This document shows positions 26,464 to 32,909 of a stretch of DNA of 64,000 nt, piece after piece. This stretch comes from an uncultured Verrucomicrobia subdivision 3 bacterium (GTDB taxonomy: Bacteria; Verrucomicrobiota; Verrucomicrobiia; Limisphaerales; UBA11358). A model generated the notes under the pieces. The model made no database searches, was not told the DNA's origin, and saw nothing but the letters and a program-made list of their open reading frames with translations. The first letter of the stretch is position 1, and the number at the start of each line of letters is the position of its first letter. Location of the stretch: positions 36,460 through 100,459 of the forward strand of contig CAIQKM010000119.1 in the NCBI GenBank assembly GCA_903872345.1. Reading direction: 5' to 3'. The position numbers were made by a program, and so were the translations under genes.

Positions 26464-27653
26464 AATAAATCCATTTTCGATTTGCCGGATTTGCCGGATT
26501 GGCCCGACTGGCCCGCCACGGCCGCCGCCGGCTCCTTGCCGGCGGGAATCTGAGCAATGATCGTGGTGCCCTTGCCCGGCGCGGAAACGATTTCAAAATG
26601 TCCGCCCACCATCTCCAGCCGTTCCCTCATGCCGAGCAATCCCAGGCGTTTCCCGCCCCGGGCGTTCAGCACCTTCTCCACCGGAAAGGATTTGCCGTCG
26701 TCCTTGATTTTCATGCGGATGCCTGCCGGCAGTTTCTGAATGGAGATATCCACGCGTCCGGCCTTGGCATGGCGCGCCACATTGGTGAGCGCCTCCTGCG
26801 CCACCCGGTACAGCGTCGTCCGGCTGTCGTTGTCCAGTTGCTCCACCTTCGCAAAAACTTTCAAATGAACATGGATGCGCGTGCGCTTGGAAAAGGCTTT
26901 CACAAACGAATGCAACGCGGGAATGAGTCCCAGGTCGTCCAGCACCGCCGGCCGCAGCTCCCGGGCAAACCGGTGGACAATGTCCACGGATTTGGCCACC
27001 AGCCGCTGCGTGCGCGCGATGTTTTGTTCCAGCCCCTTGGTGTTGATCGTCGCCTCCTTGGCCAGCGCGGCCAGGCGCACATTGATGCCCGTCAGGGTCT
27101 GGGCGATGACATCGTGCAGTTCGCGGCTGATTTCCTTGCGCTCCTCCTCCTGCACCGACAGGATCTGGCGCGACAACTGCCGCAACTGTTCCTGCAAATG
27201 ATCCGACTGCGCCAGCAACTGCGAGTAATGGTGCTCGCTCTTTTTCAACGCCGCCTCCGCCGCCTTGCGCTGGCCCACTTCCAGGCTCAGTTCCAGGTTC
27301 GACGCCGCCAGCTCCACCGTCCGCTGGCTCAAGGTGGCAATGAACTTCCGCAGATAAACGGCCGCCTCTTCCGTGCTGAAATGAGTCTTCTCAATGGGCA
27401 GGATCGCCAGGGCAAAGAAATGTCCCGCCCGCCGGATCAGCGCGGCCCGTTTGCCCGCCGGACAGCCCGGCAGCAAATCGGCAATCAGGGTTTGCTCATG
27501 CAGCTTCGCCAAATCCAGCGTCTGCAACCCGGCGGCCAGCGCCTGGGTGCCCACGCCGCGGGCCGATTCCAAGCCGCCCCGGCGGCCGGGGCGCAGGTGG
27601 CTCCGCAACGCATCCTGATAATGCCGCGATGAATTGAACGCTTTGCGTTTCAT
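26460..27653 (-). CDS. cytoplasmic NarX/NreB-type sensor histidine kinase (HisKA_3)
   Basis: 397 residues. The N-terminal region (1-110) is helical with no membrane segment. A coiled coil (about 115-165) leads into the HisKA_3 dimerisation motif EERKEISRELHDVIAQ with phospho-acceptor His180. The ATP-binding domain (about 285-380) shows the N box QEALTNVARHA, DDGKSF and the G2 box GLLGMRERLEMVGG. It should phosphorylate the NarL-type regulator two genes on. Its N-terminus matches that of the preceding protein, so the pair arose by duplication. The signal sensed is unknown; the N-terminal part lacks the four-Cys iron-sulfur cluster of NreB. Confidence 0.92.
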   Translation of the reverse strand: MKRKAFNSSRHYQDALRSHLRPGRRGGLESARGVGTQALAAGLQTLDLAKLHEQTLIADLLPGCPAGKRAALIRRAGHFFALAILPIEKTHFSTEEAAVYLRKFIATLSQRTVELAASNLELSLEVGQRKAAEAALKKSEHHYSQLLAQSDHLQEQLRQLSRQILSVQEEERKEISRELHDVIAQTLTGINVRLAALAKEATINTKGLEQNIARTQRLVAKSVDIVHRFARELRPAVLDDLGLIPALHSFVKAFSKRTRIHVHLKVFAKVEQLDNDSRTTLYRVAQEALTNVARHAKAGRVDISIQKLPAGIRMKIKDDGKSFPVEKVLNARGGKRLGLLGMRERLEMVGGHFEIVSAPGKGTTIIAQIPAGKEPAAAVAGQSGQSGKSGKSKMDLL

Positions 27654-28348
27654 ATTTTTTGAAATTCCCGCGCCACCCGCCGCACCGAGCGCGCGGATTT
27701 CGACACCAGCCGCTGCGTGCTGGCGATTTCCTGTTTGATTCCCCGGGTGTTCGTCCGGGACTCTTTTTTCAAGGTGATCAGCCGGACATTGATGCCCAGC
27801 AGCGTCTGCGCGATTTCATCCTGCAACTCATGGCTGATATGCCGGCGTTCCTCCTCCTGCGCCGCCAACACCTGATGCGTCAGCTCCCGCAGGTTTGCCT
27901 GGAGTTGCAACGATTCCCGCAGCAGCTTGGCATAATGCTGGCCGCTCACCTTCAGCGCCGTCTCCACGCTTTGGCGCCGGACAATGCCCCGCTTCAACTG
28001 GAAGTTGGTGGCCGCCAGTTCCAGCGTGCGCCGGTTCAGGGTTTCATTCAGCCGGGCCAGATCGCTCTTGTTCTGCCGCGCCGCCCGGTGCGTCTCCACA
28101 ATCGGCGTCATCGCCTCCGCAAAAAAATTCTCCGCCCGCTTCTGCCAGCTGTTTTTCAGGTGTTCCGCTTCCAGCGTAACCACCGCCTGCTCGTGCATCC
28201 GCGCCAGTTCGAGGGTTTCCAAACCCAGGGCCACCGCCCGCCGGCCCAAACCCTGCGCCGGCAGCAGGCTGGCCCGCGCCCCTCCATGCAGATGCGTCCG
28301 TAGCACCGTTAAATAACGGCGGGATAACCTGACAATTTTTTGCTTCAT
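27650..28348 (-). CDS. pseudokinase: HisKA_3-type protein without phospho-acceptor His and without ATPase domain
   Basis: 232 residues, homologous along its length to the first 230 residues of the kinase encoded next (for example RAVALGLETLELARMHEQ versus QALAAGLQTLDLAKLHEQ). It keeps the dimerisation helix EERRHISHELQDEIAQ and TLLGINVRL, but the His of the E-L-H-D motif is Gln176 (codon CAG), and the protein ends right after the dimerisation helices. The stop overlaps the next start by 4 bases, so this is not a recent truncation scar. It may form heterodimers with the full kinase and tune it. Confidence 0.85.
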   Translation of the reverse strand: MKQKIVRLSRRYLTVLRTHLHGGARASLLPAQGLGRRAVALGLETLELARMHEQAVVTLEAEHLKNSWQKRAENFFAEAMTPIVETHRAARQNKSDLARLNETLNRRTLELAATNFQLKRGIVRRQSVETALKVSGQHYAKLLRESLQLQANLRELTHQVLAAQEEERRHISHELQDEIAQTLLGINVRLITLKKESRTNTRGIKQEIASTQRLVSKSARSVRRVAREFQKI

Positions 28349-28447
28349 AGTGGCATACTGGTGGCGCTAAGGCCGGGCGGAAAGCTTTATCTCGCGGCGG
28401 CCAGTTGCCTTTCCCCGTTAACATCGGCCACTTTGCCTGCTTTGCCT

Positions 28448-28465
28448 ATGGGGTAAACACCCCAT
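28448..28465. promoter_or_regulatory. perfect palindrome between the two-component operon and the outer-membrane gene
   Basis: ATGGGGTAAACACCCCAT, a 7-4-7 inverted repeat, lies 100 bases upstream of the pseudokinase start (minus) and 158 bases before the site 28448-distal to the outer-membrane gene start (plus). No good -10 is found 21 bases away on either side. It could be an autoregulatory or auxiliary site. The rest of 28349-28623 shows only the promoter described next. Confidence 0.65.
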
Positions 28466-28571
28466 GGCGCCGGCGGTCCATGCCTCGCAACTGCCGCCGT
28501 AAGGCTCAAATATCAATGGAAACGAAAATTGATTGGTTGCCTCACGCCGGCAGCCACCTCTCAAACAAGCC

Positions 28572-28616
28572 GGTAGGGTTAAACCCCATGGGCCGGAAGC
28601 GCCAGCCTTGTATGAT
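28572..28616 (+). promoter_or_regulatory. palindrome-type promoter of the outer-membrane protein gene, leaderless
   Basis: GGTAGGGTTAAACCCCAT (28572-28589) is followed after exactly 21 bases by a near-consensus -10 TATGAT (28611-28616). A start point 7 bases on would be 28623, one base before the ATG at 28624. The palindrome centre would then be at about -42.5, the usual class II activator position, and no sigma70-type -35 is visible. Confidence 0.8.
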
Positions 28617-28623
28617 CGGCTTC

Positions 28624-29205
28624 ATGAAAACACCCAACCAGCAAAACAAACGTAATAACACCAAACTCGGTGCCGGCGCCGCCATCCTGCTGCTGGCCGC
28701 CCAATCCGCCTGGGCCCAAGACTCCGCCGTCACCTACCCAAGCTTGCATGCCGACGGCGTCTCCCCCTACCACCACTGTGAACTGTCCCTGGACGGATTC
28801 GGTTCCGCCTCCCTCGGCGAATCCACCCTCGACCATCTGTCCGGCGACCGCGTCCGCCACAACGCCCGCCTCGGTGCCGGCCTTGGCCTCAATTACTTCT
28901 TCACCCGCTGCCTGGGCGTGGGGATTGAAGCTGATTCCGAAAACACCGACGGCGTTTTTGTGGACAATGCCGCCGCCAACCTGATTCTGCGTCTGCCCAT
29001 CGGCGACAGCGGTCTGGCCCCTTACATCTTCGGTGGTGGCGGCCATCAGTTTGGCCAGACCAAACAATGGTTCGGCCAGGCCGGTGCCGGCTTGGAATAC
29101 CGTTTCACCCGCCATATCGGCCTGTTTGTGGACGCCCGCGGGGTAATGCCCAATAAGACCAAATTCTACGGCGTCGGTCGCCTCGGCATGACCTTTGCCT
29201 TCTGA
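28624..29205 (+). CDS. small outer-membrane beta-barrel protein
   Basis: 193 residues. A signal peptide ending QSAWA-Q (about residue 31) precedes a beta-barrel pattern (CELSLDGFGSASLG, ARLGAGLGLNYFFTR, LAPYIFGGGGHQFG, QAGAGLEYRF) that closes with a C-terminal Phe (GRLGMTFAF), as expected for proteins inserted by the BAM machinery. The size suits an eight-stranded barrel. The promoter predicts a leaderless message. A function beyond an OmpW/OmpA-like barrel is not evident. Confidence 0.82.
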   Translation: MKTPNQQNKRNNTKLGAGAAILLLAAQSAWAQDSAVTYPSLHADGVSPYHHCELSLDGFGSASLGESTLDHLSGDRVRHNARLGAGLGLNYFFTRCLGVGIEADSENTDGVFVDNAAANLILRLPIGDSGLAPYIFGGGGHQFGQTKQWFGQAGAGLEYRFTRHIGLFVDARGVMPNKTKFYGVGRLGMTFAF

Positions 29206-29220
29206 TTGTCGTTTGACTCT

Positions 29221-29256
29221 CGGCGCCGGTGGATCAATATCTGCCGGCGCCGTTTT
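29221..29256 (+). terminator. intrinsic terminator of the outer-membrane protein gene
   Basis: CGGCGCCGG (29221-29229) pairs with CCGGCGCCG (29244-29252) and is followed at once by TTTT. It lies 16 bases after the stop codon. Confidence 0.8.
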
Positions 29257-29287
29257 GCTGTTCACCATCAGCGTTCGCCACCCTGCC

Positions 29288-29328
29288 GGGTAATACCCCA
29301 TGGTTTATAAAATAAACTGGCGTAGCCT
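29288..29328 (+). promoter_or_regulatory. palindrome-type promoter of the DUF3185-like gene
   Basis: GGGTAATACCCCAT ends at 29301, and TAGCCT (29323-29328) begins 21 bases later. An AAGGA ribosome site at 29353-29357 precedes the ATG at 29367, so this transcript has a short leader. Confidence 0.65.
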
Positions 29329-29366
29329 GACTCCATTAATAGAACAACCAATAAGGAACAAAATAT

Positions 29367-29573
29367 ATGAGAAAAATCATCCCCCTCATCCTGCTCCTCG
29401 CCGGTCTCGCCGTCACTATCATCGGCATCCTTTCCACCCAGCAGACGAATGCCGACCTTTCCCCGGTTTTCACCGGTGCGGCCACGGATAAGGCCGTTTT
29501 GACCATCATACTCGGCAGCATCATCGCCGCCATTGGACTAACCTTCCTTGTGCGCGCCAGGCGACGGGTCTGA
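29367..29573 (+). CDS. DUF3185-like small inner-membrane protein
   Basis: 68 residues with two membrane helices (about 4-23 and 44-63) separated by a loop containing FTGAATDKAVL, and a basic C-terminus (RARRRV). This matches DUF3185, a family of tiny two-helix proteins of unknown role. A clear AAGGA ribosome site supports the start. It has its own palindrome promoter. Confidence 0.78.
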   Translation: MRKIIPLILLLAGLAVTIIGILSTQQTNADLSPVFTGAATDKAVLTIILGSIIAAIGLTFLVRARRRV

Positions 29574-29615
29574 CCGGTAGTTATGCATCCCGGCTTGGTG
29601 CGTCTGCTCACGTCC

Positions 29616-29656
29616 GGGTTTTACCCCATAGCCAGTTACCCCCTTCCCGGTTAGTG
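29616..29656 (+). promoter_or_regulatory. palindrome-type element upstream of the GSP17M-like gene
   Basis: GGGTTTTACCCCAT (29616-29629) fits the element. The hexamer at 21 bases is TTAGTG (29651-29656), a weak -10. The first start codon is 20 bases further on. Confidence 0.55.
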
Positions 29657-29675
29657 TGTCTTTGCACCGTAATAA

Positions 29676-30251
29676 ATGACCAACCCAGCCAATCCCCACC
29701 CCTTTATGAACCATTGCCATTCCGTCGTCGCCGTTTACAAATCCCACGCCGAAGCCGAACACGCCGTGAAAGAACTACAGCAGGCCGGCTTCGACATGAA
29801 AAAACTCTCCATCGTCGGCCGTGACTTTCACACCGATGAACAGGTGACCGGCTATTACAACACCGGCGACCGGATGAAATCCTGGGGCAAGACCGGCGCC
29901 TTCTGGGGCGGCATCTGGGGTCTCCTGTTTGGCTCCGCCTTCTTTATGGTGCCCGGCGTCGGTCCCCTGCTCGTGGCCGGTCCGCTCGTCGCCTGGATTG
30001 TCGCCGCGTTGGAAAGCGCCGTGCTGGTCGGAGGCTTGAGCGCCTTGGGCGCCGGGTTGTTCAGTTTGGGCATTCCCAAAGACAGCATTCTCCAATATGA
30101 GACCGTCCTCAAAACCGGCAAATATTTGGTCATCGCCCATGGCACCGCCGCCGAAACCGCCCATGCCCGCGAATGCCTCGCCCGCACCAACTCCGAGTCC
30201 GTGGCCGGGCATGAACCCGCCCACGCCCGGCTCGAAGCCATTGCCGCCTGA
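29676..30251 (+). CDS. GSP17M/YflT-like stress protein with Gly-rich membrane segment
   Basis: 191 residues (a second start at 29706 is possible). Residues about 12-50 (VVAVYKSHAEAEHAVKELQQ, AGFDMKKLSIVGRD) resemble the N-terminal fold of general stress protein 17M. A Gly-rich hydrophobic centre (about 70-130: GAFWGGIWGLLFGSAFFMVP, GVGPLLVAGPLVAWIVAA) probably enters the membrane. A second ferredoxin-like half (about 135-170: ILQYETVLKTGKYLVIAHGT) follows. Proteins of this layout are widespread and stress-linked, with no known reaction. Confidence 0.82.
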   Translation: MTNPANPHPFMNHCHSVVAVYKSHAEAEHAVKELQQAGFDMKKLSIVGRDFHTDEQVTGYYNTGDRMKSWGKTGAFWGGIWGLLFGSAFFMVPGVGPLLVAGPLVAWIVAALESAVLVGGLSALGAGLFSLGIPKDSILQYETVLKTGKYLVIAHGTAAETAHARECLARTNSESVAGHEPAHARLEAIAA

Positions 30252-30283
30252 TTCCCCCCATTTAACCAAAAAATAAATTATCT

Positions 30284-30730
30284 ATGAAAAAACAACTATG
30301 GATCGTCCCCGTTCTCACTCTTGCCGCCTTGGCGGCGGGCTGCGACAAACAACCCACCACCACCCAGCAACTCGACAAGGTCAAGGTGGAAACCAAGATG
30401 GCCGCCGAGGATATGAAAGATTATACCTATGCGGAAAAGGATGCGTTCGTGAAGCAGATGCAGACCGAACTCGACCAGCTTAACCAAGACCTGGATCAGC
30501 TCTCCGCCAAAATTGAAACCTCCACCGATGCCGTCAAGGCCGAAGCCAAGCCCAAGCTCCAGGCCCTGCGGGATCAGTCTGCACAGTTGACCGAGCAACT
30601 CACCGCCACCAAGGGCGCCACTGAAACCACGTGGGATTCCGTCAAAGCCGGCTCCAAAAAAGCCTATGCCGCAGTAAAAGACGGCATCGTGCAAACCCGC
30701 CAATGGTTGAGCGATAAAATCGCCCCCTGA
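30284..30730 (+). CDS. coiled-coil lipoprotein
   Basis: 148 residues. A signal sequence and lipobox (LAALAAGC, Cys20) are followed by a long heptad-like helix (about 35-110: KQMQTELDQLNQDLDQLSAK) and an Ala/Lys-rich second helix. It lies 32 bases after the GSP17M-like gene and probably shares its transcript. The shape recalls Lpp-type or periplasmic stress lipoproteins; no specific function can be named. Confidence 0.8.
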   Translation: MKKQLWIVPVLTLAALAAGCDKQPTTTQQLDKVKVETKMAAEDMKDYTYAEKDAFVKQMQTELDQLNQDLDQLSAKIETSTDAVKAEAKPKLQALRDQSAQLTEQLTATKGATETTWDSVKAGSKKAYAAVKDGIVQTRQWLSDKIAP

Positions 30731-30765
30731 ACGGCCCGCCGTCCTGTACGGACGATGAATCATTT

Positions 30766-30910
30766 AACTGGTGCTGTTGATATTTCCCGCTGTTGGGTGT
30801 ATCGCCTTCTTCCTCCGGGCGTTTGCCCTGATTTTGGCGGAACATTTGACGGCACCAGTTATTAATACACGCATTCCGACCATTCGGACACCAAAACGGG
30901 CACCAGTTTT
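30766..30910. repeat. three copies of GCACCAGTT (one inverted) between convergent genes
   Basis: AACTGGTGC at 30766-30774 is the inverse of GCACCAGTT at 30852-30860 and about 30900-30908. The convergent gap 30731-30966 holds no gene I can support, so the pairs may form a transcription-ending structure. Confidence 0.35.
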
Positions 30911-30966
30911 ACTACTCCGTCAGTGCTTGGCATAACCGGCTGCATCCTGTGTTAAACAAACCGACG

Positions 30967-31953
30967 CTAACCACCGATGGCTGTCATTACCCGGTCAGGC
31001 TGATAGTTGTTCCGGAAGAGATGCTCCAATGGTTTTTGTCCCAGCGTTCCAGTGATCAACTGTCTCAAATGGCTGGCATTCAGACATGGTCGCAAAGCTG
31101 GCTTCAGGTCCGTTTCCAGGTGATTGCCCAAGCAGGGACGCAACTTGCCGTCACAAGTCAGCCGCATCTTGTTGCACCTTTCACAGAAATGAAGGTCGCT
31201 CAAAGCACCGATTAATCCCACCTTCACCCCACGCTTGGGCAGCCGGAAATATCGGGCAGGTCCATAGCCGAACGATTCGTTCAACGGCTCCGGCGCGTCC
31301 TCCCGTCGCAGCAGTGCCAGCAGCTCGGTGACCGGGAAAAAGTTCTCTTCGCTCAACATTTCCGTGAGGCTTACCGGCATGAGTTCGATGAATCGGATGG
31401 CCACATCATGCTCGGCGGCAAAATCCAGCAGGCGGAAGATCTCGCCATCATTGCGGCCACGCATCAGCACTGTGTTCAATTTTACCGAATCGAAGCCGAG
31501 TGTCTTCACCTCCCGGATGCCGGCCAGTACAGGGCCAACCTCGCCGCTGGTAATGCTCCGGTAAATCGCAGGATCCAAGGCATCCAGACTGATATTAATG
31601 CGCCGCAATCCAGCCTCATATAGGGGCTTTGCCAGCTCGGGCAGGCGGGTTCCATTGGTCGTCAGCTGCACTGACTCCACGCCTTCCGTGGCAATCAAAT
31701 CCCGGATGAATTCCACTACGCCGGGCCGGACCAGCGGTTCGCCGCCGGTCACGCGAAACCGTTTGAACCCCAGCGCCGTGGTTGCGCGTACAATCGCCAG
31801 CAATTCATCATACGTAAGAATCTCGTGCCGCGGCAGCCAGTCCTGATAATTCTCCGGCAGGCAATAAAGGCAGCGCTCGTTGCAACGGTCGGTAACCGAA
31901 ATTCGCAGATAATCCACGCGGCGCCCAAACGGGTCTGTTTGGTTTGCATTCAT
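30967..31953 (-). CDS. moaA: GTP 3',8-cyclase MoaA
   Basis: 328 residues. A radical-SAM enzyme catalysing the first step of molybdopterin synthesis, GTP to 3',8-cyclo-dihydro-GTP. The SAM cluster motif CNERCLYC is at about 24-31, VTGGEPLVRP follows, and the C-terminal cluster CERCNKMRLTCDGKLRPC is intact. The C-terminus ends in Ile-Gly-Gly rather than the classical Gly-Gly after a conserved Ser. The start at 31953 overlaps mogA by 4 bases; a longer upstream reading is the mogA region in another frame. It is the last gene of the nitrate-Moco superoperon. Confidence 0.95.
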   Translation of the reverse strand: MNANQTDPFGRRVDYLRISVTDRCNERCLYCLPENYQDWLPRHEILTYDELLAIVRATTALGFKRFRVTGGEPLVRPGVVEFIRDLIATEGVESVQLTTNGTRLPELAKPLYEAGLRRINISLDALDPAIYRSITSGEVGPVLAGIREVKTLGFDSVKLNTVLMRGRNDGEIFRLLDFAAEHDVAIRFIELMPVSLTEMLSEENFFPVTELLALLRREDAPEPLNESFGYGPARYFRLPKRGVKVGLIGALSDLHFCERCNKMRLTCDGKLRPCLGNHLETDLKPALRPCLNASHLRQLITGTLGQKPLEHLFRNNYQPDRVMTAIGG

Positions 31954-32453
31954 GCTTGCGGTGGCGTGGTCCGGTGCGGATCCTCCCCGCGTAAATGGGC
32001 CAATCCTTCGCCAATCGCCGGGCCGAGAATCTCCAGACACTCCCGCACGGCCGAGGGTTTTCCGGGCAAATTGATAATCAGCGTCCGCCCGCGAACGCCG
32101 GCCAGCGCCCGCGACAGGATGGCCGTCCGGACTTTGGCAAAGGATTGCATCCGCATCACCTCCGCAAACCCAGGCAATTCCCGGTGCAGCACCAACCGCG
32201 TCGCTTCCGGCGTCACATCGCGTGGCGAAATTCCGGTGCCGCCCGTCGTAAGAATCAGGTCGCATTCCCATTCGTCAGCCGCCTTGGTCAACGCGGCAAC
32301 TATCAACGGCACCTCATCCGGAACCGTCAGGGACACAAATTCCGTGCCCCCGCCGAACCACGAGCCTGCCAGCCGTTCAATCTCCGGCCCGCTGAGATCT
32401 GCATACTGGCCCGCCGCCGCCCGGTCGCTGATGGTGATGCGTCCGATTTTCAT
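31950..32453 (-). CDS. mogA: molybdopterin adenylyltransferase (MogA/MoaB type)
   Basis: 167 residues. It activates molybdopterin by adenylation before metal insertion. Conserved motifs are ITISDRAAAGQYADLSGPEI, the ATP/pterin loop TTGGTGISPRDVTPEA and LPGKPSAVREC. Both ends overlap neighbours by 4 bases (moaC upstream, moaA downstream). MogA and MoaB cannot be separated with certainty by eye. Confidence 0.92.
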   Translation of the reverse strand: MKIGRITISDRAAAGQYADLSGPEIERLAGSWFGGGTEFVSLTVPDEVPLIVAALTKAADEWECDLILTTGGTGISPRDVTPEATRLVLHRELPGFAEVMRMQSFAKVRTAILSRALAGVRGRTLIINLPGKPSAVRECLEILGPAIGEGLAHLRGEDPHRTTPPQA

Positions 32454-32899
32454 TCCTTCACTTTCTCCAGCACGCGAACGCCTTCGATGCTCATGGTTTT
32501 GTCCACGGCCTTGCACATGTCATACAACGTCAGCGCCGCCACGCTCACCCCGGTGAGCGCCTCCATTTCCACGCCGGTTGGCCCGGTGGTTTCCACCTGG
32601 CAAACAATTTCAATCGCCGTGCGCCGCACGCGAAAAGTCACTTCAATTTGACTCAGCATGAGCGGATGGCACAGCGGTATCAAATCGGCCGTCCGCTTTA
32701 CCGCCTGAATGCCGGCAACCTGCGCCACCGTCAAAACATCTCCTTTGGGCAACGCCCGCTGCTTCAACGCGCGGATCGTGCCCGCCTGACAAGTCAGCCG
32801 GCCGGTGGCCACCGCGCGACGGCGCTGATCCGGCTTGGCCCCGACATTGACCATGTGCGCCGCCCCGGCCGCATCCAGATGTGAAAAATTCTTTTTCAT
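32450..32899 (-). CDS. moaC: cyclic pyranopterin monophosphate synthase MoaC
   Basis: 149 residues, the usual length. It converts the MoaA product to cPMP. Motifs: AAHMVNVGAKPDQRRRAVAT, the active-site segment TADLIPLCHPL and VEMEALTGVSVAALTLYDMC followed by KAVDK. It starts 10 bases after the stop of the moaE-moeA fusion and overlaps mogA. Confidence 0.96.
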   Translation of the reverse strand: MKKNFSHLDAAGAAHMVNVGAKPDQRRRAVATGRLTCQAGTIRALKQRALPKGDVLTVAQVAGIQAVKRTADLIPLCHPLMLSQIEVTFRVRRTAIEIVCQVETTGPTGVEMEALTGVSVAALTLYDMCKAVDKTMSIEGVRVLEKVKE

Positions 32900-32909
32900 C
32901 GAATCGTAT

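Noticed and set aside
12702..29656. Shared promoter element as the -35/-10 of an alternative sigma factor
   Set aside because: The element is a symmetric palindrome centred near -42, appears doubled at two promoters and lacks a fixed -35 position, which fits an activator better. No sigma-factor gene is in the window. It remains a secondary possibility.
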